64,000 nucleotides of DNA from Typha latifolia (Eukaryota; Streptophyta; Magnoliopsida; Poales; Typhaceae). Each line of letters starts with the position of its first letter. The first letter of the stretch is position 1. The stretch is taken from assembly GCA_019914945.1 (NCBI GenBank), contig CM034102.1:5631501-5695500 (forward strand), read 5' to 3'. The position numbers and the translations under genes are program-made. The notes beneath the pieces were generated by a model that made no database searches, was not told the DNA's origin, and saw only the letters and a program-made list of their open reading frames with translations. Below are positions 1 through 13,067 of this stretch, one piece after another.

Positions 1-326
1 TCAGAACCTAATATTAATAAGGCTACTTTTGATAAAAGAACAGTAATAACATAGAAGACTACTTTTGATAAACGAACAAATAATAACATACTAAACAGCA
101 TTAGCTTTATTAGGTGAAGGTTTCTAATTTATTTCCCTCTCAAGTCAAAAGTACATGGAAATTGACCAAGCACAGACTCAAACTTTGCACTAACATGGGT
201 ATATGGTATGTTGTCCACAACCAATTCAAGCTTTCGCACATTTTCCAATTCAAAACTCAATGAGAAAAGAAGAAATCTTAACAAGAATTAACTTTCAGAA
301 AAAGAGAAAGTTCTTGCCAAATTGCT
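1..326. other. AT-rich left flank, 3' side of the Aha1 gene
   Basis: AT-rich sequence downstream of the minus-strand Aha1 stop codon. It should hold that gene's 3' untranslated region. I see no further coding sequence in it. Confidence 0.5.
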
Positions 327-1554
327 TCACATTCCAAATCCAAAAACAGCGCGTATCTTGTGGAAGATTAGCTCCCTCCATCCTCTCTCTGTGTTCTCCA
401 CCACCGTCGCATTCCCATACCTGCAAGTCATTCATAGATTTAGCAAAATCCAAACTTTTTGCACACAAAAAAAAAAAAAAAAATCCAAATTCCATGACAA
501 ACTAAAGAGTTACTAACTTGTCTTCCTCTGGTACATTAGTCTGTGTTAGCTTCACAACCGTCACTCCGGCCTCCTGCTCATCCAATGATAGCTTCACCTG
601 CATTCCATAACCAAAACGATTTAATAACCAGTACCGGCAAAAGGAATCATCTCCTAACACCAACAGAACCAAGCAACCCACAATCGAATTTATCCCGTCC
701 GGCCAGCTCCCAAACCTCCACTTCTGGACGATCAATTTCCCCTCCTTCAACTCCTCATTCACCCCGGTGATCGACCCATCGAAGAGGCTAAACTCCCCGC
801 CAACCTCCTTACTAATCCTTGCATTGCTCTGCGTAAATCCTTTCCATCTATTCTCATCCATCAAGATCTCATACAAGTCACTCGCTCTACAATTAAACCT
901 CTCCGTCAAAGTTATATTCTTGAACCCTTCCTTCACCTTTTTCTCCTTCTTCGCAGGCGCAGAGGGAGTCAATGCCGTCTTCGCATCCAACGCAGCCGCC
1001 TTCGCCGCAGAAGTCGGCTTCTTGGCCTCAAGCTCGTCCTTCGCGGGGCCGCCCTTGGCCATTGCTTGCACGTAAGCTCGGATCTTCTCAAAAATTATAG
1101 GTTTCCCCTTCGCAATGAAGGCGTCCTTGATCCGTCGCCCGATCGGTCCGTCGTCGTCGCGAACCGTGATCCTAACCTCCGGGTCCTCACCGGCGTTCTC
1201 ATCGGCGAGATAGGGCACCTCAAGCGTTCCGGAGATCTTGAGGAGGGCCTCCCCATCGGCGGAGGAACGTGCCTCGCCCTCCCACGAAAGCGAGAGGGAG
1301 AGTTCGTACCCAGGGATGACCTTACCCTTGCGGACGTTGACGTAGGCCTCTCCCTCGAGCTTGTCTACCGTTTTGGTGCGGATCACGAGGCCGCCCTCAC
1401 CGTCGAGGACAGTGATGCCGGAGAGGAGGGAGGAGAGCAGGGAGCGGGACCACTCGAGGCAGTCCCGCTCCGACCAGTGCCAATTATGGACGTTGGTCCC
1501 ATCTGGGCGCTCTTCTACGATCCAACGCTTGTCTCCTTCGCCGTACTTGGCCAT
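327..1554 (-). CDS. AHA1: Activator of Hsp90 ATPase (Aha1-type co-chaperone), 3 exons, 348 aa
   Basis: Cytosolic co-chaperone family that binds Hsp90 and stimulates its ATPase. Exons on the minus strand: 1554-682, 597-518, 420-327. Introns begin GTGGGT and GTTAGT and end ATGCAG and CTGCAG... AG. Splicing removes an in-frame stretch that would otherwise be read through, and restores the family's typical ending (ENTERGW, then RAVFGFG just before the stop). The N-terminal Aha1_N domain spans about residues 29-160 and is preceded by an NWHW motif near residue 24, matching the conserved NxNNWHW of the family. An Ala/Lys-rich linker (about 165-215) leads to the C-terminal AHSA1 domain. The start ATG lies in a strong GCCATGGC context. 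Length is usual for plant Aha1. The first exon is GC-rich. Family assignment is firm; the exact exon ends are by eye. Confidence 0.9.
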
Positions 1555-4500
1555 GGCGAAAGCTAGGGTTTTGAATACAGAGGAGGAGGAGGAGGGGTGC
1601 TAGTAGCTGTTCGACGAAATGCGCATGAAAGCTCGTATAAAGAAAGGTTCGCATAGAGTGAAAGGGGGGCGGGGTAAATATAAGAAGTTTGTCGGGGCGA
1701 AAAGGAGAAAAAGAGAGGGGCTTCTGGATCCTTCGCTATTAGAATAGTCTCGAAGGTCTGCTATATGAAAAGCGTACTTGATAAAATTAAGTGAGCCTCT
1801 TGAATAGCTAGCTAATCACTGAGGCTCAAATTGATTTCATTTTATTCCATATGTCACTTGTTCTTGGTCTTGGTCTAATTGTCCCAGAATCAGACTCTTT
1901 CTCCTCCTCAACATTTTAAATGATGTAACTAAACCTACATGGTCTGGTCTGTAAAGACTATAGTATCTGACATTAAATTCCTAAATTATAATTAATAAAA
2001 TGATAAAGTTAATTATTATGTTGATTGACTTGCTAATTTTAGTAGAATCAATGACTATGGTTGTACTTGAGATATGAGAGTTTTCATTTTAATCGCCTCC
2101 GATTCTAACGGAGCTTTTTGTAACTGTAAAAATTAATTTATAAAATCTTTTTAAAAAAAATAAAAGAAAGATTATACAGTCAAAAGGCAAGTAGCTAGGC
2201 CCAATATGAGAAATTATTTATTATTGCTAGTAATATTATTAAGCGATATTTGATGAGATAGATGATAGGAGAATAGATGGAATACCAATTGTACTTAGTA
2301 GGACATGCAAAGTCCTGTACATTTCCTTTTCCCTTTTATTTTTAATTTGAGAAAAGACCTTTGAATTCCTTGTACTACTCATATATAAAAATCTTACACG
2401 TAATGTTGCTTAAGAACAGCAACTTGTTCATGAATTTTCTGCTACGTCCAATGAGCATATCTGCTTGAGATTTTAATTGAGGTTTTAAGTATATATATCT
2501 CTCTCTCTCTCTCTCTCTTAGCATAAACTGTCTTTATGGGCTTGGTACTATTATCCGTATCATTACAACTAATTTTAATTAGGGTTTAAATATACTTTAA
2601 ACCTTTAAATAGTTATACTTTCTGCGTGGAATCACTTTATCTCTGTATGATTTTTTGTACTGTACATATACCGATTTATATATTTATGACTAAAATAAAA
2701 ACTATTATCAAAATACCCACCTAAATTATTAAAATGTCTTGTTATAACAAGGGTAACTTGAGTTAGGTTTTTGTTTCCTTACCTATTCTATGTTTACTTT
2801 ACAATCCCGTCCAATTTTTCTTTTTCAAAATGCCAAAATTAATTTTGCGTCAAAATTAATTTTGCACCAAAATTAGTGTTGAATTATTTTTTTACTTCTC
2901 TCCCTTCTCTGCAATTAAATATTAATATATCTTGATTTTGTGACCAAAAAAAAAAGAAGTAAAACTTGTTACATTTCTAAAACCCCTCAATTTTTTCTCC
3001 ACAATCTTAATCTCTTCTTCTCCCATGGTCAAGCAACTTCCACCAAGGCCTCTTCCATTCTCCTTCATCCTTTGTAAAAAGAATAGGTTTTGCTAAAGAA
3101 TATCTTATCTTATTGATGCATCCTCCAAATAAAACATTGAAACAAGTTCTAAAATTTAACATTTGTTTCTATTCAAATATATTGGTTTATAATTTTATTA
3201 TCACTACATAGGTTGATGAAAAACCAAAACTTAAGTCTTTTTTAATAAAGGTAAAAATTTATGTGGATGATTTGCCTCTCTTTAAAATTGGAACTATTTT
3301 TAATAATCTACTATGATGACAGTGGTCAAAATAATTTTTTAATATTTTTCTATTTGTACTCTATTATTCTTTTATTGTAGTAAATTATATGAAAAACATT
3401 CCTACTATGTATATAAACTAATTCTAAATATTCTGAGTTATAATTATTTTTATTTTTTCAGTTTATAATAAGATGTGTAATATGGGCGTAAAACTGTCTT
3501 CTAATATAATATTTAGTAGTAATATATCACTACTAATTTTTATTTGGTATGGATACGTTACAATTCATTCAAAGGTGTCAAATATAAAAATGATATAAAT
3601 ATTATGGTACATACTTTCAGTGTGTGAGGGAATTCGTGCGTAGATATTAATTCTATAATACACAGGTTTATTGATGAAATACATAGATACATCTTTATTA
3701 TCTATAATTACTTATAAATACTCTACAAACATAATAGATAGATGATCGAATGTGGATTATGACATCCGTAGAAATTACGACAATGGAGTCAAGAATGAAA
3801 GAGAATCTAGGTAAAGACATAATTGCCACAATTTCAACTATCGTGTTAAGACAATCAATGCCGCACCTGACAATTCTTCAACAGCAAAATACCATAAAAA
3901 TCAAGTCCATTGTACCAATTTGTTGTAATTAAATTATTTTGGAACTATTTGGATTTTAGAATATGTAGAAGAAATTTTGTTTTGACATACAATACTAAAA
4001 TATTTAAAATATAAGATCAATATATATCTCTTTGCATACAACAACAGAGTAGTGTGACATACAACCTATATAATTCATATATGTTATTTTTTAAGATATT
4101 TATATACGACAATAAAATATTTTGATACACAATTTATATAATTCTATAGTTAATATACTAACTCTAAATTTTTATAGTTATTAATTATATATTCCATTAC
4201 CAAAATATTTGGGGCGTACACCTCGGCACGAGTTCAACATATAAATTCATATGTTACCGGATCAAATAACACTCGAGTGATAGATAATAAAAGAAAAATA
4301 AAAAATATTTTTCGACTTAGAATTTTTTTTGATACCAATTCCTCTGATCAGTTTGTCTAAAATGTGTAACATAGTTATTTTGGTAATTTGAGTATGTAGA
4401 ATAAAAATTCTAATAGTTTTATTTTTTGTCGCAAGTATTAAAAAGAAAAAAAAAATATATATATATATATTGAAACCAACAAACCTTTTTCCCAAACTAT

Positions 4501-4808
4501 GCTTAATTAATCACCAAAACATTGGGTCGAATTCAACAAACAACGAAGGGTGCATGCGATGCGATAAGACCGTTGCCTTTTCTAAATTCCTTACCAGCCT
4601 TTCAAGATGTCAAAGGCCTTCTTCTCTTTTTCTTTCTTTTTGAAGCGAATTCTTAATAAAAAAAAAGAAGAAGCCCATGAGCCTCCCAATCATTGCCTCT
4701 TGCGTGTGGACTTTGGAGACATGGCTCTCTTCCATTATAGGAGACATATGCATCACAATCTTCTTCCTTTTCTGCTGCCCCACCTCTCTTTTGGCATCAC
4801 ATCGAATG

Positions 4809-4812
<4 letters not shown>

Positions 4813-4854
<42 letters not shown>

Positions 4855-4876
4855 ATATATATATATATATATATAT
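4813..4876. repeat. Compound microsatellite (CT)n-(AT)n
   Basis: About 19 CT units at 4813-4850, then GCAA, then about 10 AT units to 4876. Read directly from the sequence. A likely polymorphic simple repeat. Confidence 0.9.
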
Positions 4877-6095
4877 AGATAGATTATATTCATTGGGTGT
4901 GTATCATCTTTGATGTGATATGAAGCTTGAATATTCTTTGGGGGTGTTTGAACTAATAATAATGGAAGATTAATTGGGCTAGTAATGATTTGCTAATGGT
5001 TTGGTATTTTTACTTTACATGACACCATGAATAATATAGACATCTAATATTTGTGTTTGGGTCTTCTACATAATTGCCAAGAAGTTTTCAAAATATTATA
5101 AGTGCCACTATTATAACTAATTTTTAATAAAATATTCTTTCTTAAAATTTAGAGCGTAAATAATATCGATAATTTTTGTTTTACATAAAATAAGATGTTT
5201 TTAATCTAGAGGTGAAATAATTTTAAAAGCCGAATGAAATAAAAGGAGAGATAATAATAAATTAATATATCATAAGAAACTAAATTGTTATTTAATTACT
5301 AAACGGGTGCATATATATTTTTGGTTCTAAATTTATGATGATTAATATATAATTTTTATTATTTAGCACAAAGTATGAGAATGCTTTAAAAGGTGTGATG
5401 AATAACAACATAAAGGATAAAAAGGAAAGGAAACTCAAAAATCTTTAAAAAAAAAATTATATCTTTGTATTTAGTTTGTGGTGATTAATAAATTATAAAT
5501 GTCCATTCAATCATTCTTCATTGACTTCAAAGAAATCCACAGAATAATAGCAACTCATGATCACTGTTTTTTTCTACAGAATAAATTTCAATAGGTATCT
5601 CGACCAAGTTAATTACTGGGTCTGCGACGAATTAAAAAAGAGCCTCTCACTATCTCATTGTGTCATCCATAGAATCATGCTAATACTATTCCATATCTTT
5701 GTTTCGTATTCTCCCTCGCCATGTAATGATAGAGACTATATTATATTGCTAATATTGTTTATAAATGTGGAAACTCGAAACCAGCTTTCTAACCCCTGGT
5801 ACAGCTGAACTGTTAAACTATGTTCCATTTGATGTATAAGCTACGATTTGACGTGAGTTTAGAAACAAATTTTTAACAACTTGGAGTCCAATTGGATTCA
5901 AAATACTTACAATAATGTACTTGGATGAATGGATTATTAAGGATCATCTTCCAATTAGGTGACAAGTTAACTTTGGTTTCTAACATCCCCAACTGCTTCA
6001 GAAATGAATTATTTTGACACAATCTTTTTCAAAAGGGCCATTGGGTGGTGGTATTCACTATTAACTTGCTAGATGAGTGATGTGTATGTGTATGT

Positions 6096-6130
6096 ATATA
6101 TCTATATATATATATATATATATATATATG
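6096..6130. repeat. TA microsatellite
   Basis: A nearly pure run of TA dinucleotides in the spacer downstream of the HD-Zip gene. Confidence 0.85.
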
Positions 6131-6649
6131 TAGGTATACTTTTTAACTGGATATATATATATACTGTTAATAATCTAATCTCCCATTTACACATAAATTC
6201 CAAGAATTTTGGGGCAGAAAATTCGCAAGGAAATCAATATCACATGAGCTAAAGACTCGCAATCAAGTGGCTTTCTCTTTTTGTCTCCTTTCACCATCTC
6301 ATGTGTTGATAGGAGGGAAAGCCATTCATTGGGTTTGCTTTGTGTGTTAGATAACCATGTCAATTACGACTTGACAAAGTTTTAAACTCTAATAAACTAT
6401 GTTAAAGTAAGTAAGCATAATATGATGTGTTTTAGAAACATTGATGTTTCAATAGATGAAACGCATGCTGCATATATTAATTGCAAACAACTTTGATACA
6501 TGAGGCTGGTACGAAATATAATTATCAACCTGCGGACCTAGGAAATTTCCTATTAGAGATTGATTTCTCTAATAATTCTGATGATTTAAATTTTTAAACC
6601 ACGTAATAAAAAATCTATCAAAGCACTAGGAATGTCTTCTATCTCTCTT

Positions 6650-6680
<31 letters not shown>

Positions 6681-6809
6681 GTCCAAATAGAGGAGAAGCC
6701 AATCTCCAAAGCATATTAATAGGAGCAAAAGCAGAGAAAATTAAAAGAAAAATATGACAAAAAGAGTATATTTACAGAACTTGCAACCTCGGGCCATGCA
6801 CGTTGCGGC

Positions 6810-8142
6810 TCAGGATGCGGCCGACGGCTGGTGGTGCACCTCCGGCTGCGTCGCGAATTTGTCGAAGCGAGTCTTCGCGAACAATGCGGCGAAAGACGAG
6901 GGCCGGTGGTCGATGGCGGCGGCGGCGGAGGAGGAGGAGGAGTTGGATGCCACGCGCTCACATTTTGGGCACATAGAGAGCGTGGTGGCCGGAATTTGCA
7001 TGCAGAAGGGGTTGGCCTTCTTGAGTGTCCTCAGCTCCGCTAGCTCCTTCTGCAGCCGCCGGTTCTCCTCCGTCAGCGTCTCGCAGCACCGCTTTAGGTA
7101 CTCGCAGTCCACCTCAGTTTGCTTCAGCTTTGTTCTAGTCATTTCGTCGAACACTTGTGAGATTTTGCGAGAAAGAAATGGATATGAAAAAACTAGCAGA
7201 CAGAGAAAATTCCGTCGAACACCTGTATTCCTTCTTAAACATGAACAGATTAATGAATAAGAAAGCGAAATAAGGGAGATTTCTCAAATGGGTACCTGGC
7301 TCTTCTATTCTGGAACCAGACTTCGACTTGTCGAGGCCTAAGATTGAGCTGCTTAGCCAGAGCAACCTTCTGCTTCTGTAACCAAACAAGCAGTTAATAC
7401 CCATAAAAAAAAAGGAAAAAAAATGAATTTTTAAGTAGATTTCCGGTTTAAGAAGCATACTGGGTTGAGAGTGTTGTGCTCCTTAAAGCTGTCCTCGAGG
7501 AAAGCCGATTGCTCTTTAGTCAGGCGCAGCTTCTTCCTCGCCGAGCCGTTCTCCTCCTCGTCGCTTGCTCTCGATAAGGTCTTCTCTGCTACTGCCGAGA
7601 TGGTGCTATTGGGAGACGAGGACATAGCCCTCCCTTCTTCTACTTCCTCCTCTAATGGCGTTTGGTTCACATCGAATCCTCTCATGCAGACTTCCAAATT
7701 CCCTAAAAACACACGAAATCTTGGTAAAAATGGATGGAATAAGAAACCAATCAATACCCAAGTATTGAAAAATTCCTCCTTTTGAGATAATTTAACAATA
7801 CCCATCTCCCAAATCTCGCTAAAATGGTCAAATAAAAGAAGAAGAAATCTCCTAAATAGAAAGGATGGTCTTACTGTTATGAGGAGCCCATGGGAATCCA
7901 AGCTTTTGCTTAGGCAAGTGAACCAGGGGAAGAAGGCTTAGCGGCACCAAAGGCTCAAGGTTATCCTTTTCCTCCATCTCCTCCATCTCCTCCTCCTCCT
8001 CCTCCTCCTCCTCCTCCTCCTCCCTTCTCCCAAACCCAACTCCTAATCCCAAAACCAAGCCTTCCTTGGCCTCTCCCACTGCCTTCTCCAACTCAAGGAA
8101 AGACTTAACCGGAGCCTCCCCCAAGCTCAAACCCAACTCCAT
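6810..8142 (-). CDS. Class II homeodomain-leucine zipper transcription factor, 4 exons, 304 aa
   Basis: Nuclear DNA-binding factor of the HAT/HOX class II group, which usually acts as a repressor. Minus-strand exons: 8142-7875, 7702-7461, 7375-7296, 7134-6810; all introns are GT-AG. The N-terminus MELGLSLG carries an LxLxL EAR-type repression motif. A Glu-rich run from a TCC/GGA trinucleotide tract follows (about 41-57). The homeodomain (about 144-200) includes the recognition helix [16 protein letters not shown]. The leucine zipper starts directly after it (about 201-235). The class II redox motif CPSCE appears here as CPKCE at 252-256. I chose the ATG at 8142 because translation upstream has only a non-ATG codon in frame. 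A TATA box lies about 80 bp upstream. Class II HD-Zips are often shade- or auxin-responsive; nothing in the sequence shows that for this gene. Confidence 0.93.
7977..8022. repeat. Coding trinucleotide tract (Glu-rich)
   Basis: Repeated TCC on the plus strand encodes a run of more than ten Glu residues, with scattered Met, in the HD-Zip II protein. Length polymorphism would change the acidic tract without shifting the frame. Confidence 0.85.
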
Positions 8143-8219
8143 CTCAGAGATACACAAGAGAAAGAAGAGAGGAGACCGAGAAGAAGAACAGAGAAGGGGA
8201 GAGAGGAAGGCTTAGGGGC

Positions 8220-8226
8220 TTTTATA
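8220..8226 (-). promoter_or_regulatory. TATA box of the HD-Zip II gene
   Basis: TATAAAA on the minus strand, about 80 bp before the ATG. This leaves a short GA-rich 5' leader, a normal plant spacing. Confidence 0.6.
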
Positions 8227-9826
8227 GAGCCAAGGGAGGGGGTAGAGGGTCTTGTCTGCTCATCTGCTGTAATTAATAGCAAAGGCCAAAGCAAAGTTTG
8301 ACCGACTATCCCAGGTTGACAAAAAACACACGTGACCCAGGAAAAGCGTAGCTCAAATTAATACTAGAATAATAAAAATACCCTTTTAAGCATTTCCCAA
8401 ATTAGAATTGGATTTACGGGGGGCGAAAATTAAATAAATTGTTTAAGTATTAATCATTGCAATTACGCCATTTAATTCGTAACCACGGTTAATTACTTGG
8501 GTAAATTATAAATGTATGCAATTAAGAGGAGGAGGGGGGGTGCTGTGGTGTTTAACGTACGTAATTATTGATTATTTTTAGGTAAATAATGTCGAATAAG
8601 TCTATAATTAACTATAAATTTTCATGCATCTTATATGTGTTTGTTTATGTGAAAGATATTTCCCCTTTTTATATACAGTCGCTACTATAATCATAGGTTA
8701 TGATGGATGGTGGTGTGTGCTGTTGATGAAGGTTCATGATGGTGATGGTGATGGTCACAAAAATTAGTATGTGCTTGTAGCTTAAATATGAAATAATTCA
8801 CTAAGAAAAATAAAAAGAAAAAAAAATTGTACTTAAAAGGCATTTGAAAATAGGGAATTTTTGAATGGAATTCCTTGCAATGAAAGCAAGAAAGAAACAG
8901 GGAGTAGAAGGTAAGACACTTAATTAAGCATAATGTTCCTTGTTTTATCATTGTGACACTTAATTAAGCTTATTCTCATTAACTTGGTAGATTGAATTAG
9001 TCATTTGATTGGCAACTAATTATTACAATGAAAAACTCAAAGATTTGACGGTAATTTTTTTTTTAATAATTTAAATTAGTCAATACTTTGTATTTTAATC
9101 TTTTATACAATAAAATATGCAAGTACCAATCACAAATAACTTCCAAAATACTAATTGAATACCAAGCAATTTTGTGAAAATAATACAATATGCCTTATAA
9201 TGTGTGACGTTTCGATCTATGCATGATATATTATTAATATTATTATTGTTTCTATAATTGGCACTTATAGGCCATCATTTACTTCGCGTGTTAGCTACAA
9301 CATTGAATTATTATGAATAATATTTTGTATAAGCAATATTTTTATTTTTCTAAACAAAAGTAAACTAGGAAATTGGATCGAATTGGTAGACCTTGTAGGT
9401 TTGACTACTAGCATAATTGACATGGTGCACAAAGAGTATTAATTTTCTCAACAAACATCTTAATTAATTCCTAAGCTGCCTCCCAAACTGTTATTATGTT
9501 ATCCTACAAATTGAGAAGAAAATGACTACAAAATTATGTAGATATTCGCCACTAACAATATTTAATTTAAGTATAAAACTTTTAGACGATGCTAACTATT
9601 TATATATTTGTTCATGATCTTTCAAAGATTATTTCTTCTAAATCAATTTTCTGATTTTTTTTTAATTGGACATCATTGCAACATTGGTTTAGGTTTATCG
9701 AGCCATTAATCTCCCTAAGCTACCGCAGCATTAAAACAATCAAACAAAATAAAGTATTTAAGAGGCTGAGGCATTTCACTACTACATTACAAATAGATGA
9801 CTACTGACTTTAAACTCTAAGCCTTC

Positions 9827-10036
9827 TAATAACTCACCAATTATTCTAAAATTTTAGGCTATTAGAAAACGTTGATTTTTATATTTTATATTCTAACACT
9901 CCCCTTTGCTTTTGGGCTGAATCATTTTGATCTGTCCAAGAAGTGATCTTTCGCTCTGATACCATGTTAGCTTACAAATTATTCTAAAAGCTTAAGCTGT
10001 TAGAGAACACTAATTTTTATATTTTATATTGTAACA
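9827..10036 (-). mobile_element. Miniature LTR retrotransposon (TRIM-like), about 210 bp
   Basis: Two direct repeats of 72 bp (9827-9898 and 9965-10036) share most of their sequence and flank only 66 bp. The right repeat starts TGTTAG and ends GTAACA. Read on the minus strand, the 5' LTR is followed with no gap by TGGTATCAGAGC (9964-9953), the usual plant Ty1-copia primer binding site complementary to initiator Met-tRNA. Just before the 3' LTR is a purine tract, AAAGCAAAGGGGAG. There is no room for any coding sequence, so this is non-autonomous. I see no matching 5-bp target duplication: the left flank is CCTTC and the right flank CTCCC. The right flank resembles the start of the internal region, so an LTR may have been gained or lost by recombination. 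Confidence 0.65.
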
Positions 10037-13025
10037 CTCCCGTTCACCTTAGGAATAATTTTTTTTCTTATTCCATAATAACTATATTTTAAAATATAAA
10101 TACTATTCATCAAAATATCTTATATTATACACTAATTCAGTTACTAATTTACTCTTCATATCTATCTCATAAACCTATTTTATATTTAAAAAAAATCAAA
10201 AATATTTTTTTTATCTTTTTTTCATTTTATATCAAATCAAAAGTAATTATTATATTTTATTCTACAATATAGAAGAATACAAAAAAATTTATTCCTACAA
10301 TAAACAGTTTGTTTTGGGAATAACAAAAAGAATTATCTATTCTAAAATTGATCTTATTCCTAAATTAAATAAGGCCTAAAAATATAAGAATAGGATATTC
10401 CTACACAACGAGATGTATATGGAGGAAATCTCAAATGATTCCAAGTATAATTTACGAGCTCCTTGTCTTCAATTCCAGTAGAACACTATCTAACTTAAGA
10501 TCTCAGTATCGATTCACCTTGTTAGACTAATGAATATATTATCTTTTGACATCAATCTGCTGTAATATATTAAAATAGAGACATTCTCCGGAAAATAAAA
10601 AAAGACACTCATAATTGAACACATTACAACAAATTAACTTATTCTCGATCAAGAAAATGAATATGATTTTTGGTGTTTTATAGCTCTTTTAAAATAGCTT
10701 TCAAATTGATAATAATGTACTATTATATATAATTTCTAAGAAAATATCTCAAAATTTCAGCTTCAAAAATAAAAGAAAAGAGACCGGCAAACACCGGTGA
10801 CCGCCCTGCTTCAGGCTTGCAACTGCAATTATTGAAGTCATGCAGTTATTATGATAAGAGAGAGAAAACTTTGGTCATTGAAAAGACCGGCTGCAGACAG
10901 TAAGTAGCTACCATTTAATCATGATCAGACAGCAAGAGATAGCAATAAAGAGCTACTAGCCCACTCTGTTCAAAAGAGACCTTTACGTTATCACTCTAAT
11001 CAAGTGATTGAGTCTATCAATTTAATATTTAGTAAATTTATAATACATACAGTTGTATTTATTGTGACTTATTTTTATTTTTTACAAGAGTTTATTTTCA
11101 TACAGCTTCAGATGAGTAAGCAATGCACAATTTTTTAAAGAAATTTAAAATATAGATGGTTATTTGCAAAAAGAACCCCAAAAGAGGATGTATTATGTAA
11201 AGAGGAGAGCAGGCAATTTAGTGGCAGGCTTTGATTAGGAAATCTTTTGGTGGGATTCTCTCCGCAGCGTAGGTTGCAGTCAAACATTTGATGGGATGTA
11301 GCGGATTTCGCAATCATAGAAGTTGTGCCCCTATCATCTAGGTCAGCCGACAGCCCTCTGATCAAGATCAGAAGGTTGCCGGGCCTAAGAATAATAATCT
11401 AATTAGATTAAATTTGGGTAGAAACAACTCAAATTTATTTTAATCTTTCAGTAAGAAGATTAACATATAAACCAATAAAAAACAGGGACCAAAATTTAAA
11501 GTTATTTTAATTTATTATTTTATAATTAATTGAATATATATATATATTCTCCATATGTTAGATAGACGTAAAAACTAAATAATATAAAATTGATTTCTAA
11601 TAAGAAAATAAAAATATAGGATGTTTTTTTAATAAATATATATTAAGTTTGGTTATATTAGTGATAGTTGTTTGACCCTTTCTTTTCTTTCTTTTTTAAT
11701 TTATTTGTAGAGGCATGCTCGGAGGTAGGGGTATTATAGTCACTCCGAGAAAGTATGACATCCTTTCCCGGGTAATCACGTGACGGGTGCATGCGATTTG
11801 GATTCCCACGGGCGTGCATCTTTGACAGAGAACGTGGCAGACTTATATTGGCTTTAAACGACAAATTGTGTGGGGCCACGAAGACTCAATCATGAGCCCT
11901 TGCATCTTGGCGCGGGGACAGCTGTCTGCCACGAGGGAACAACGTCCCCCAGGTGCAATCATTAGTACAGGCACAACTTCAGACCCGACCTCTTATTATT
12001 TCTACCTGATTATTCCGGTCTCTTTTGCTCTTTCGCTCACCCTTCGGTGACCACACCAACCTTCTTTATTCATTTTTATTATTAAAAGAAAAAACTCACT
12101 ATCTCAGTTCTCAAATCTAAATTATATTATTAAATTATCAATTTGAATTAAGTTTAATATAAAAATACTTATTAAAGAAATTAAAAAATGAAAAGATTTT
12201 TAATATAACAATACTTCAACAAATATAAAATATAAATATCAATAAAAAGATCATAAAATAAAAAAAATAAAGTAATTAAGATCATTAGTTTACCACATCT
12301 AAATTTTTTTTTATTATAGAAGGGCAACATATTAATACCATATTTATATCATCTCACTCAGATGTTATATTATTCTTTTAGACATATGACATCGATCAAG
12401 ACTTCTAATTCCGCACACTATTTTCGTATCAATTAAGAGATTATATAGGGCCCACAGAATAACCAATCTAATCCAATCTTTATTATCTCCTTAAGCTGAG
12501 AATTTTCTATTTAGGTTGTATTTTAGAAGAAGAAGAAGAAGAAGAAGAAAATAAATAAATAATAAAGCAATTACACGTTGCTCCAACCAATGGGGAGAAG
12601 ACACGTAGCATCCCAGCATTCCTTCATATGATTGCTCCCAATGGATCATGGAAATTAACAAGCATAGATAGCTATCACGATAGTAGAAATTAAATAAAGT
12701 TGTACAGTTGGAGATATGGATGTGTGAGGAGGTAGCTCCGGGGAGTTGATAATTAAGCTCTCAAGGCCATGCCTCGGCAAGCATGCATGCATGCATCCAT
12801 CCATCCATCCATGCTCTCCTTTTCCTTTAGAAAAATGCCATGCATGCATGCCGACTAATAACTAAAAACAAAAGGAGTGGTCTAGGAAAAAGTTGATGGA
12901 CATCATGATTTGATGCGTCTTCATCTGTCATGCATCATCCCCATCCGCCATCGTCATTATCATCCGCCTAACATATGCTTTGTACTCGCAAAACTAAAGA
13001 ATGGCCGACATCCATTGACATGCAC

Positions 13026-13063
<38 letters not shown>
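13026..13063. repeat. CT microsatellite
   Basis: About 19 uninterrupted CT units within the gene-free spacer. Confidence 0.9.

Positions 13064-13067
<4 letters not shown>

Larger units (their letters stand above)
1555..6809. other. Intergenic, AT-rich, no gene seen
   Basis: Very AT-rich spacer with many stop codons in all frames. It holds a (CT)n tract near 2498-2518, a compound CT/AT microsatellite at 4813-4876, a TA tract near 6096-6130 and a CT tract near 6653-6680. The first few hundred bases should include the Aha1 promoter. I recognise no transposon ends and no RNA gene. Confidence 0.6.

Noticed and set aside
1066..1566. Plus-strand frame of 166 codons opposite Aha1 exon 1
   Set aside because: Mirror of the GC-rich Aha1 exon; no recognisable domain.
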